DNA from: Paragordius varius
Lineage: Eukaryota > Nematomorpha
Direction: 5' to 3'
Assembly (NCBI GenBank): GCA_964247055.1
Contig: OZ176055.1
Span: 4,588,001-4,652,000, forward strand
Length of the DNA: 64,000 bases
Both the position numbers and the translations under genes were made by a program. Below are positions 49,482 to 60,600 of this stretch, in pieces. The notes below the pieces were generated by a model. It saw only the letters and a program-made list of their open reading frames with translations. It did no database searches and had not been told where the DNA came from. The number at the start of each line of letters is the position of its first letter. Within the stretch, counting starts at the first letter, position 1.

Positions 49482-50170
49482 TTCATGTTGTGACTTTTAA
49501 TTTTAAAATGAATGCAACAATCAAAAAAACATTAGAGATTATGTAATCCCTTTAAAAATATTTTTAATAAAAATAAATGTAGGCTTATTCTATTTAAAAA
49601 TTTACCAGTGATAAATTAAATAATGATAAATTATTGGCATAAAACTCAGCCGAATTGTGGATTAATTACTTAAACTGAAAATTTAACTAACGTTACTTAG
49701 CGGAAAAACTGAACATAAAATAATTTTTGTAAAAATCGTACAAATCAAAAAATTTTGCGCATAATTAATTTAATGTAATGATTTCGCCAAAAAATAAAGT
49801 ATTTTAGGAGAATTCATTAGCATATAGTAATAAACAACAGATGGTTGAAATGAACAATTTTTTATTATATTTTAATAATTCTGCCTATTAATCATGGTCA
49901 AATTTTACACGATATTCTAATTTTAATGTATAACTTATTTGCTGAAAATAAATCCTTAATTTATCGTTGTCATTTTTTAATGTCAATAAACAGTTGAAAA
50001 CAAATTTACTCAAGACGTTTATATAACTAATCAGGACATTTGTTATTTGTTTAGATTTATTGTCACGTGGTAGTGTTTATATAGGGATATGAGGGGTCAT
50101 ACCCAAATAAATATTTATTTACACTTTAGTTTTTAATTTTATTGTAAAATATTAAACATAATCACATAAA
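49482..50170. other. Divergent intergenic stretch, nothing recognised
   Basis: AT-rich DNA between the XTBD-like gene (-) and the secreted-protein gene (+). Probably holds both promoters; no motif can be named. Confidence 0.5.
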
Positions 50171-52691
50171 ATGAAATCATTTTTTATACATTTATTATGG
50201 GTATTACAGCTTCAATTAATTCTGGTATCAGGTATTTTTTAATTATATACTTTTTGATGTGCCATTACTTTGATTTTTTTTACCAAGATGATTAAACAAT
50301 TTGAATAAAACAAAACTAAGACATTAAAACCAATGTATTAAGTGGAATCATAAGTAACGGTTTTTTTGGTAAAAACCATCTAATGTTGAAAGGAAATTAA
50401 TTACTTATGTTAGTTAAAATATTGGTTATCGGCTTCTACACATTTTACCATCTCTTTTTAAATTCCATTTCAGAAAAACTGATTGTCTTCTGCGTCAAAC
50501 CATTCCTAAAGCCATTTTCCAAAGTCTTCAAAATTGCTGAAATACTGTTCTGCGAACGATTTATTTATGCCATGAGATTCAGATGGCGCCAGGTCAGGAG
50601 AGTACGGTAGATGGGAAAGAATTTTCAATCGAAGCAATTTTAAAATGTCTTTTACTGTTATTGATGTGTGAGACGGATCATTGTTACGTGGCAAAATTAA
50701 CTGCCGTATCTTCTGACCCATTCCGGTGGTTATTCGTTTACTGCATGCTTTAAATTTATAATTTGTTAACTAGAGCCTGATGTATACACGATTTCACTGG
50801 GTTTAAAAAATATAAATACCGCTCTGGTGCACTTGCTAAATCGATTTGACATTTGTTCAAATGTACTGGCTTGGTAAGGCAACACACGCTTTGGATTCTA
50901 CAAAATAAAACCACTGTTTATCTTGACACGATTCGATGCGAAAATAATTGTCCTTGTGTGACCTTGAAGCAGAATTTCACTAATTTTGCAATTTTTATGA
51001 CGTTTTATCTAATTGTGTAAGACCCATTTACCTTTATTGATGTTTTTAACTCTCCTATTTGTTTTTTGTGATACATGTAATCTGCCGATTGTGATTAAGT
51101 TTTGTGTCTTCTGAGGCTATGACAATAAGCATTTTATCTTAAATCCTCTTTAAATAAAGCTTTGTTCATAATTTGCATTTAGGAGATGATGCCGTATTCA
51201 GGACAAGTTATAATGATTAGGACTGTTACTGCTGTAAAAAGATGAACTCAACTTCAAATGGCAATATTTTATAAATAACTAATTCTTAAACCGGTTTTAT
51301 TTTTAAACCGCGATTGAGCCATTACTAATTTTGTTGTGGCTAAAAAATTGCTATAATTTAATTTTTGTATTTCAATATCCATATAAAATTATGACACTTT
51401 GCTGTTTAAACGCATAATCAAAAATTTAGTATGTATAAATACTAATAAATACAGGATATATATTTTAAAACTAATAGATTTAAATTCCGTATAACATTCT
51501 TTATTCCTCAATATTTTACAATCTTAAACATATCAATATAAATTCTATCAGATAATTTATTTTAGAGTTTCCTGTAATAACGGTTTTTATATTTTTGATA
51601 TATAAAATGTTAACTACAGCGATATTATAAATAAAATTGGATAATCTGAGTTCTTTTTCCACAAATTGAGATATATTTTGATGTATGGCAAAAAAATGAT
51701 TTTTTTGTCATCTTTAATTTGTTTTTTCATTAAATATAATACAATTGTAATATATTTCCATAATATTTTTACGTTTCTAATATTATAAAATATGTATACC
51801 TTATGTTTAAGATTATGGGCAAAATATTGATAATCCAATTTTTTGGCACATTTCGTTTGCAATTTCGCGTATATGGAGTTTACATGTACTCCATCATTCA
51901 TATCCAAACTTCTGAATTTCCAAAACGTACAAACGGGATTCCGATTTTGACACACATTAATTCACTATTTGGTTTGTTAGAAATATTTCAACAATACCGT
52001 GTCTATTTTTGGATTTAGATTTGAGCTCACAGTTTTCTTTCTAAATATTGACACAAATGACCCAAATCGTCTAAAGCATTAAAAATATTTATAGTTTATT
52101 AATCATATAATGTTCTAACAAAATTAATATCTCAATTCATAATTTATATTTAGGAGCCAAACTCATTTACCCACAATTCATTACTTTTGTATCCAAAAAT
52201 TCGGGGAACCTTTATGAAACAGGGCGGCAAAAGCACAATAGTTTGAAAAGGGAGAAATCTTTGAGTGGTGCTGCTTACTACAGAAAATTTGAGCAGAACA
52301 ATTCATTAATTGAATCCGATTATATGGATTTACATCCATCAATGTTTTTTCACAAAAGGGAGCATGGAAATGAGTTTGAAAGGAACGGATTTACATCTAA
52401 AACCATAGTTATTCCCTTAAATGATACTTATGAACTTACAATAGTTTTAAATAAACATAGGAATATGACGGATTTATCTGTAATTGATGAAAATTTTAGG
52501 GCTGAATATAATGAATTTATGCGGTATATACCACCCCAAAGAAGATCTTTCGTGTATAACACGACCTACAATAAGCCGTTTGATCAAACCCAATTTTTCC
52601 CAATCATGATAGATTTGGTACAAGAAAAAGAAGTGGTATATAATACAATTTATATAATATATTTTTTTAGGAATTGAATATGTTCGATTGA
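50171..52691 (+). CDS. Putative secreted protein, unknown family
   Basis: Three exons: 50171-50231, 52154-52635, 52671-52691; 187 residues, phases closing. Exon 1 is a textbook signal peptide (MKSFFIHLLWVLQLQLILVSG) ending in phase 1. Exon 2 starts AKLIYPQF in the matching phase and stays open for 482 nt. Mature protein is polar, with sites such as NDT, NMT and NTT for N-glycosylation. The block KTIVIPLNDTYELTIVLNKH faintly recalls ADAM/ADAMTS propeptides (PLN...EL.L.LN), but no metalloprotease follows. Intron 2 is 35 nt; intron 1 is 1.9 kb and contains a dead mariner, so joining exon 1 to exon 2 rests on phase and signal-peptide logic alone. Confidence 0.55.
50440..51040 (-). mobile_element. 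Degraded mariner transposase remnant
   Basis: On the minus strand, 50721-50506 encodes PYSPDLAPSESHGI preceded by NNDPSHTSITVKDILKLLRLK, the C-terminal catalytic region of mariner transposases (family: HDNARPH...YSPDLAPSDYHLF). The last catalytic Asp is Glu here and the middle one is displaced. Further upstream (about 50870-50950), in another frame, HRIV and QWFYFVES recall HRIVTGDEKW and the following block. Frameshifts and stops show it is dead. No terminal repeats found. Lies in intron 1 of the secreted-protein gene. Confidence 0.75.
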
Positions 52692-52916
52692 AACCTAACC
52701 ACTTTAATAAAGCGCGTATGAAACATTTTTACTTTCAAATTTTACCTAAGTATTGCGATCAATTAAATATTTTCCATAACGTATCTATTTTTTGGGCCGG
52801 CCCATTTTTATGGGCTATTCTCAATTAGATCATAGTATAGTATAATAAATTTCAATTTCCGATCGTTTTGATTTGAACGTAGGTTCGATAATGTGTTATG
52901 TATTAATTCTGTCAAA

Positions 52917-53134
52917 ATGAATCATGTAACAAATTTGACCGAGTTGACTAAAAAAGTGAAAAAAATTATATTTTCCATATTTGCTAGATGGCCATTTTTC
53001 GATGGAATGGATCTTTGCAGGTCATTACACCACCCAATTATATTAAAGCTAAAAGATCCAACACGTCTGTCAGACAAAATAAACGCCGGATGCAACAAAT
53101 TCAATATGCGCATTATTTATTTGAGATTAAATAA
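52917..53134 (+). CDS. Possible 61-residue basic protein
   Basis: Two exons, 52917-52955 and 52988-53134, with a 32-nt GT-AG intron; phase 0. The second exon is clearly less AT-biased and reads MAIFRWNGSLQVITPPNY then IKAKRSNTSVRQNKRRMQQI, ending HYLFEIK. Basic, no hydrophobic segment. No family recognised; it may be complete or the 3' end of a gene whose upstream exons I missed. Note that the acceptor AG is immediately followed by ATG, so the second exon alone would be a usable frame. Confidence 0.4.
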
Positions 53135-53858
53135 AATAGTTTTCCTGTAAAATACTAGTTGTATCTATATATAAATTTGGGGAAGAAGTGATTTTATTTT
53201 GGGGATATTTATAATTATCGATTATACAATATTCTTATTTTCAAACTAATAAATACAAATTTATCATGAGAGACTGTTTTATACTATGAAATTATAACCA
53301 AGAAAATATTTTTTGATAGAGAAAGGCCAATTGTATGATTTCGAATTCAACGGTGAAAAAAACTATATAATGTTTATAAATTAAATCTCTAAAAGCGTAA
53401 TGTATGAAAATTATTTTTTTCTGTAATAGTGAATAATATCATTAGGTAACATACAATGAAGAAAAAAACAAAATATCTAACATTAAAATCACATATATGC
53501 TTTCTAATGTATATAATTATAATTATAAGAAAAAAACCCTTTTATTTTCACCTTTGCCTTTACATTATACCTATGATATATTTTTCAGGTAGAAAATAAG
53601 AAGTAAACAAGCTAGAGTTCTTTTACATTTTGATTTTAATTTGTAAGCGTTTATTTTCACATATACTTACTCTCAACATTCATCAATCTGTTTCCATAAA
53701 TATATTTTTTATACTTTTACCTTAATAAAATCCGATTGGCATATATTTTAATTATTAATCTTTGAAAAAATCACTACCATATTTGAGATTGTGGGATTTT
53801 TCAACTTTTTGAAATATTCTTTTATCTTTCTACTATCATATGAGTCATAACAGATCCG
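53135..53858. other. No gene recognised
   Basis: AT-rich intergenic sequence with no open frame or repeat that could be matched elsewhere in the window. Confidence 0.5.
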
Positions 53859-53885
53859 ATGCCGATAAAACATCCTAATAATCCG
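53859..53885 (+). other. Candidate first coding exon of the ATPase-like gene
   Basis: ATG followed by eight codons (PIKHPNNP) and a GTAAAT donor in phase 0, which fits the phase-0 acceptor at 57608. Na+/K+-ATPase alpha genes often have a tiny first coding exon. It is the only candidate I found before the downstream exon; the 3.7-kb intron would contain both hAT elements. Confidence 0.3.
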
Positions 53886-54494
53886 GTAAATATATTTTGA
53901 ATCCATATATAATTCATTAAACAGTATTTTTTAAAAAATGTTTTATAAAATGTTAACTTAGTAAGCCCCTATAAAAAGTCTCCTAGCAAATAAATCGATA
54001 AAAATAAAAAATAAACGAGATTTAACAGAGCAGGAGGGGGGCCTTTCGGTTCTCGCTATGCTTATACCCCGTACTTCTAATTCAACAATATACATAAAAG
54101 TAACGGTGCCTCAAGAAATCATTGATTTATTTTTGTTTTGGATTCTAATTATAAAAAATGGGATCAATCTGCAGGTTTGTACTGAAAAAAGCGAATCCCA
54201 AATAAAAACCATTTTACTTGTCTGAGAATTATATTTACCATTAACATGGCTAACTTTTTATAGTAACAATGAAATAGACATTTTATCGATGAAACGAACA
54301 TATATAAAATTTGTGTAATTTTTTTTTCAAGATATTAATTGATTTAGTATTGGTTGTTCACGCAAATTTAAAAGCGATTATTTTTAAAGCATAAAGCAAT
54401 AATAAAACAATATAGTATAGATGGGCGATCCTCGGTCCTAATTCAAATTTTCATAAAGTCTGTTAAACGTTCAATAATTCACTTACATATAGGC

Positions 54495-55834
54495 TAATGT
54501 GACCAGATATTTTGAACTCTAACGCAGTACAAAATTAAAACATACTTTGCCTGTATTTACAACATCGGTGTGGTATATTTCACAGTTTCCACAAAAAAAT
54601 ATCCAGATAAAATATATATATTCTGATAGGAAAATATCAGGATGATCATGGTGCTTTTGGGTCAAATTTTTAGATGTAGGCTCTGAAAGTCCCAATTTTT
54701 TGGCCCTTTCAAAATGGACTGTTTAATTAAAATAAACGCGAAATTTCGACATTGTGCAATAATTTTAAATATGTGCTAAATTTTGACCACTAAATATATT
54801 TTTTAAAAAATGCATACTTTCAAAAATTTAATTTTTAGCATGATTTTGTGGAAGCTTTGAGCATGATGGAAACGATATAAACGGTTGAGAAGTTATAACT
54901 ACATATAATTCGATAATGCTAATTTCTCAATCAGAATTTGTTAATATATTCAATTTATGTAAATTGTGTTTTTTTACAAAAATTCACCAAAATTTGCAAG
55001 CAAACAAACCTTTAAATTATAATTGTGATTGTTCAACATCAATTTAGAAAAAAAGTTTTATTATATCTTAAAGCGTTAAACCGTTTTCATCATGCTTCAA
55101 AATCGTTAGAAGTAAGCCTTAACAAAATATCTCAAATTTGTTTATGAAAAAATAAGAACACTAAAGAAAATTAATTAGAAAAAGAATTAGTATTATCAAA
55201 CCTCCCACCTAATGAGTATAGAAAACGTAAAAACACTTATTTTATCAAAAAAGGTTTTTTCGACATCATATGCCATTTATAGTAAATTTTAAATAATATT
55301 TACGGGAATAACAATTTTCTATATAATTTTCCGTATAATTATAGTAAAAAATGAACTTTTTAAACTTGATCCAACATTTATTAAAATATCTTAAATTAAT
55401 TTTGTTAATTTTAAATTTTGAGGCATCTCTTTTTGCGGAAGCCCTGAGTGAAAGAGCCATTAGCCTGAATCTTACGGTGAAGTCCGAGATTTATAGTTCG
55501 CCATTAGGCGAAAGGCTGCAATCATAATCGGTTGACCGATCCAAAATCCAATTTTATGTATAGTTCGAGCGGAAAATAAAATAATTACCAATTAAAAATA
55601 AGCCAATCTTATTTTTTTACCGCAAAATGAACTAAAAATTATGGGGTGATTCAGAGGGTACTATATCAAATTCTAAAATAATTTTTTTAAATAAACAAAA
55701 GATAATCAATATATAATCATAAATAATTATTTTTTAATTTCAAAAAGCAGTACAAAATTTGGTGCAGTACAGTCGCAGTTTTTTTCTGAAAATCCAGTAC
55801 TGTACTGCGAAAAACAGCCTATCTGGTCACATTA
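54495..55834. mobile_element. hAT-type element, 1,340 bp (copy 1 of a side-by-side pair)
   Basis: Terminal inverted repeat TAATGTGACCAGATA (right end TATCTGGTCACATTA) with a perfect 8-bp target duplication ATATAGGC on both sides (54487-54494 and 55835-55842). An 8-bp duplication and a TAATG start (YARNG) fit hAT. Subterminal GCAGTAC words recur inside both ends. The left third contains family-B sequence (from about 54582). A GC-richer block at about 55425-55560 reads as coding and is shared with the next element. No transposase seen. Confidence 0.85.
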
Positions 55835-55946
55835 ATATAGGCTTTAAATATGATAAACATCGCTTCTCAAGAGATAATGTCAAACCATGATCTTGTGACC
55901 TTGAATATTGTATTTTGCTCATATGAACGAAGGTACAAGCATAGGC

Positions 55947-57492
55947 TAATGTGACCAGATATTTTTAACTTGGACGCAGTACAAAATTAAATCATACTTT
56001 GCCTGTTTTTACACCATCAATGTGGTATAAAACACAGTTTTCACAAAAAATATCCTGATCAAATATTTATATATATTATGATAGGAACATATCAGGATTA
56101 TCATGGTGCTTTTGGTTTTAACCCTTACAAGTTATTAAAGAAAGTTATTCACACTTTTATGTTAAGTGCTCCGTATAAAATATGCAAAAAGTGCGCAGTA
56201 TATATTTTTTGGTGAAAACTAAATGCTTTATTTCAAAACATCACTAAAATATAACATTAACTGCATATAAATAACAAAACAATATTTTTAAATATTTTAA
56301 ATTGTTAGATGTGTGCTCTGAAAGTATCAAATTTTTTGGCTCTTTTAAAATGGACTGTTCTCTCAAAGAAAACGCAAAAATTCCGACATTGTGCAATAAT
56401 TTAAAATATAAATTAAATTTTGATATCTATATTTTTAAAAAAATGCATACTTTAAATCTATTTTTTAACAGAATTTTGTTGAAGCGTACTTCATACTATT
56501 TTCAGCATGATGGAACATAAACGGTTTAATACTTTATATACATATTTCGATAATGCTATACGTTTTCCTCACTCAGAATTATCGTGTTTTACAAAAATTC
56601 ACCAAAATATGCAAGAAAGCAAACCTTTAAATTACCTATAGTAATGTTCAACATCATCGAATTATTTAGAAAAAGGGTTTAATTATATATTATAGCGTTA
56701 CACCATTTCCATCATTCTTCAAAATAGTTGTTACAGCGTTTCCATCATTCTTCAAAATAGGTTGAAATACGCTTCAACAAAGTATCTCAAATTTGTTTAT
56801 GCAAAAAATAAGAAAACTAATAAAAATTAAAGTTTAGGAAAAAATTAAGAAATATCATACCACCCACCTAATTAGCATAGAAAACGTAAAAAAACTCAAT
56901 TTTTTAATACGAGGACAGGTTATTTCAAAATCATATGCCATTATATATTAAATTTTGAATAATATGTTACGGGAATACAATTTTCTATATAATTTCCCAT
57001 TTGATAATTTTAACAAAAAATGAACTTTCTTAACCTGATTAAATAATTAAAATATCATAAATTAATTTTATTAATATTAATTTGAAACCTCTTTTTGCAG
57101 ATGCCCTAAGTGAAAAAGCCTTTAGCCTGAATCTTACGGTGGAGCGGGAAATTTATAGTTTCGCCACTGCAAAGGCTGCAATCCTAAGCGGTTTGACCGA
57201 TCCAAAACCCAATATGTATAATTCGAGCAGAAAATAAAATATTAACCAATTAAAAATAGGTCAATCTTAATTTTTACCGTAAAATGAATTATTTCTTTAC
57301 AAATTATGGGGTTATTTTTACAGAGGGGTACTATATTAAATTCTAAAATAATTTTTTTTCAAAATGAATATTTTTAAAAAATTAATTTTTTTCAATTTGA
57401 AAAAGAAGTACAAAAGTGGGCGCAGTACAGGCGCAGTGTTTTTCTGAAAACCCAGTACTGTACTGCGAAAAACAGCCTATCTGGTCACATTA
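55947..57492. mobile_element. hAT-type element, 1,546 bp (copy 2 of the pair)
   Basis: Same terminal repeat TAATGTGACCAGATA/TATCTGGTCACATTA with a perfect 8-bp duplication GCATAGGC (55939-55946 and 57493-57500). Collinear with the 54495 copy along its whole length, with more family-B sequence retained. Separated from copy 1 by about 110 bp. Carries an open, coding-looking segment at 57091-57237. Confidence 0.85.
57091..57237 (+). pseudogene. Coding-looking segment carried by the hAT pair
   Basis: In copy 2 a frame reads LFADALSEKAFSLNL, then TVEREIY, then AKAAILSGLTDPKPN and stops; TTTTTGCAG just before it looks like an acceptor. Copy 1 (about 55425-55510) holds the same segment with substitutions and small indels that change its frame. 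GC content is well above the rest of the element. It could be a captured host exon or a relic of the element's own gene; I do not recognise the protein. Confidence 0.35.
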
Positions 57493-57608
57493 GCATAGGC
57501 CAACCAAAAAGTCTTAGCTTTATAAAAATTCCCTTTTATCTTGCCGATCACGACGTTCTAATATCCTTATTGAATATAAATATAATTAGATGTTTACTTT
57601 TACTTCAG

Positions 57609-60600
57609 TATGATAGGGCGGATAGTTATAGAGTGGCTGTCACAAGCCGAGCCAAACTTGCGGCCAAACAAGGAGTCAACACTAACAAAGATGGCGGAAA
57701 ATCAGTTGGGGATATTAGTGAAACCTCCATTCCAACTTCCAATATATTTGCCAGATTTATGTATTGGATCCTCAATTTCAACAAAATAACTGACCCCGAA
57801 GACCTAGAGCTCTTGAAAAAGGATTATGAAATTGTAAAATTTTCATTTTTCTAAGAATTTCGAAAATGGTATAAAAATCTTAATATATTAAATTATTTTG
57901 ATTTTAAATTTTGATATAGGATGATCATTTGATGAACCTAGAAGAATTTTGCATGAAAGTCGGAACAGATCCCAAAAAGGTTTCTATAATTTTTTTCGCT
58001 TTTTAAATACAAAATTTAATCCAAGATATTTGGATATAATCATTTCAATATAATTTTTCCAATGATAACTACAGGGCATAACACAGGCAAAAGCCCTTGA
58101 TCTATTGGGTAAAGAAGGCGCAAATAATATAATTTCAGGAAGAGATATACATCTGTTGCCAGGAACGTTTCCTACTGTCCTGAGTTTCATCAAAAAAATC
58201 CTGATAAATCTTTTCAACGGTTACAGCATACTGATTTGGTTAATGATGGCGCTTGCATTTCTCATATACGGACTTGATATCTACCATTTTGCTCATCACA
58301 CCAATAATATTTATGTAAGTTTAAAGCTTAACAAGATTTTTCGTTCATTCTATAATATATATTTTTTTAAGTTGGGTTAATACTGTAAAAAATTGATATC
58401 GATTGCATAGAGAAAAAATATTTTTTTTAATTTATGATTTTATTTGGATTCGAAACTTCATATTTAAGATTTTGGTAGCGATTAACTCAATTTTGTATAT
58501 ATAACACTAAATCATAAGTATAATTATATTATTTTCAAGAACATTATACCCACATTTAGCCGAAAAAATATTATATTTTTGGAGGAATTTTTAATAAACA
58601 CAATTATATCATGTGTTGTTGTTTTAAGTTTTTTATATATAAAGTATTCTATTATTTTTATTTTTTGGTATATTTTAAGCTCTATTTTGGAATATTCCTA
58701 TGCCTATACAACATTGTGAATGGAATTTTGGTGACTGTTCAAAAATTCAATCCGTCAAACAAATTATACAAAGCGTTTGAAAATCTCCTACCTAAAGTAA
58801 TTGGCCATATTGTATTTTCTCCTAGATAATATACCAACAAAAAAATAAGGTCAAATTTTAAATGGTGGACAAATATTTTTTTTATTAATAAAATGTTTCC
58901 TTTGGTTTGTTTCCCCAAAATTTAAATTTAAGTTAAAAATTTAAATGTAAAATAAATTTATAATATCTAAATAAATTTTTACGTCCTTTAGAAATGCCTT
59001 GTAATCAGAGAAGGGGTTAAACGTGAGATTTTTATCGAAGAATTAGTGATTGGGGATATTGTGGATTTAAAAGCAGGATTTTCTGTGCCTGCAGACATTA
59101 GATTGACAGAATGTCCAAACGTTTTGAAGGTAAAATCATTTTTTGCTATTACAGTAATACGTAAAAATTAGACAAATATTTTAAGGACGGCCATATTTTT
59201 GAAACCTTGATTTTTTTAATATAAATGATCGTTTTGCGTTTCAAAAAATGGAATAGAGAGATGAATTCGTAGCACATTTAATTATATATTTAATTGAAAT
59301 CATAGAGGTAGAAAATATCAAGGTATGAAAAAGTATAGTTATCTTTATTGCAGGAAAAATATTTCCCTTTTAGTTTTTACGTTTTGTCTGTATGGTATCA
59401 ATTTTTACCGTGTTGTTATAATTTTATCGCAATTTAGGTGGATGCATCTAATATAACTGGAGCTCATGATATCCAAATTAAACATCATAACTTTTATGCA
59501 AACGATGCCATATACAGCCCAAATATGCTTTTTGCGTCAACCATTATATTGGAAGGTTTATATAATATATATATGGTTTGCGTCAGACTGGTTATGAATG
59601 CATTCAGACCGTAATAGTGACCGCTCTAAAAATATATAACCACTAAAAAATTAAGACGTACGTTTTACGACGTATAAATTAATTGTTATTTTAGCATAAA
59701 ATCTTATTTTAATTTTGTTAATAATATTAATAAAATCGAATTAATTCGATAGTTTTCTTTATTTTGGAACATTTCCGGTATTATTGGTCATCACAGATGA
59801 ATCAAGGGTCAGACCGGTGTTTTTGACAAACCTAACCCTATTAAAATATATATTATATACAAGAAATTACATTTAATTATGGTTCATTAACTGGCGGAAC
59901 TGCGGACCCCCGCTACAAGAAAGACACTTTTTAATTATTTTGCAATGGGTTTAAATTTAGGGGTCCTTTCTCTTTGGGTGTCCATAATTGAGATCTAAAG
60001 TTGTGTTGTGTTTATTTTTTTTACTTTGGCCGATAATTATCCAATTATTTTACCAGGTCGGGGACGAGGAGTCGTCATAGCGACAGGAGAACGAACTTTG
60101 CTTGGGCGCATAGTATCATTGGCCAACCGAATGATAAAAATAGAAGTTCCTTTCATGGAAGAAGTCAGAGATTTGCTTTCCTACAAAACTGTCATCCTAA
60201 TTGTTCTTATTGGCATACTATGTTTGATAGCGACTCTCGTGCTAAAAAATTACACTTGGTTAGATGCGCTCATAACAGTTTTAACGGTGGTTATTGCGGC
60301 TCTACCCTTTACATTTTATTCCACCTTGACGGTAAATTTTAAACAAATTTTATTTATTAATAGGTAAATCAATGTTTGTCTGATATATTTATATTTGTTA
60401 GTTTGGCATGGTATGGATTGACAAAAATCGATTTTCCAAAGCAGGGAAAAGGAGTGTCACTCAATTCTTTACTTTTATCAAACGCTTTTGGATACGAAAC
60501 TCCACAAATTCTAATGATGCAAATCAAAAATGTAATCGAAAACGATTCGTATTACGTAATCTTGAAGCGATAGAAACTATGGGTTCATTAACAACACTTC

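Noticed and set aside
51614-51955. Minus-strand frame starting with GTG, with a 23-nt GT-AG segment inside
   Set aside because: It looks coding (CQNRNPVCTFWKF) but has no ATG, every frame upstream is closed and no acceptor fits. The frame after the putative intron stops quickly. Might be a remnant exon; not strong enough to annotate.
54030-54075. G-run and hairpin-like bases near an ACGAGATTTA word, similar to the Helitron end
   Set aside because: The order is wrong: no hairpin precedes the word and no CTRR follows it.
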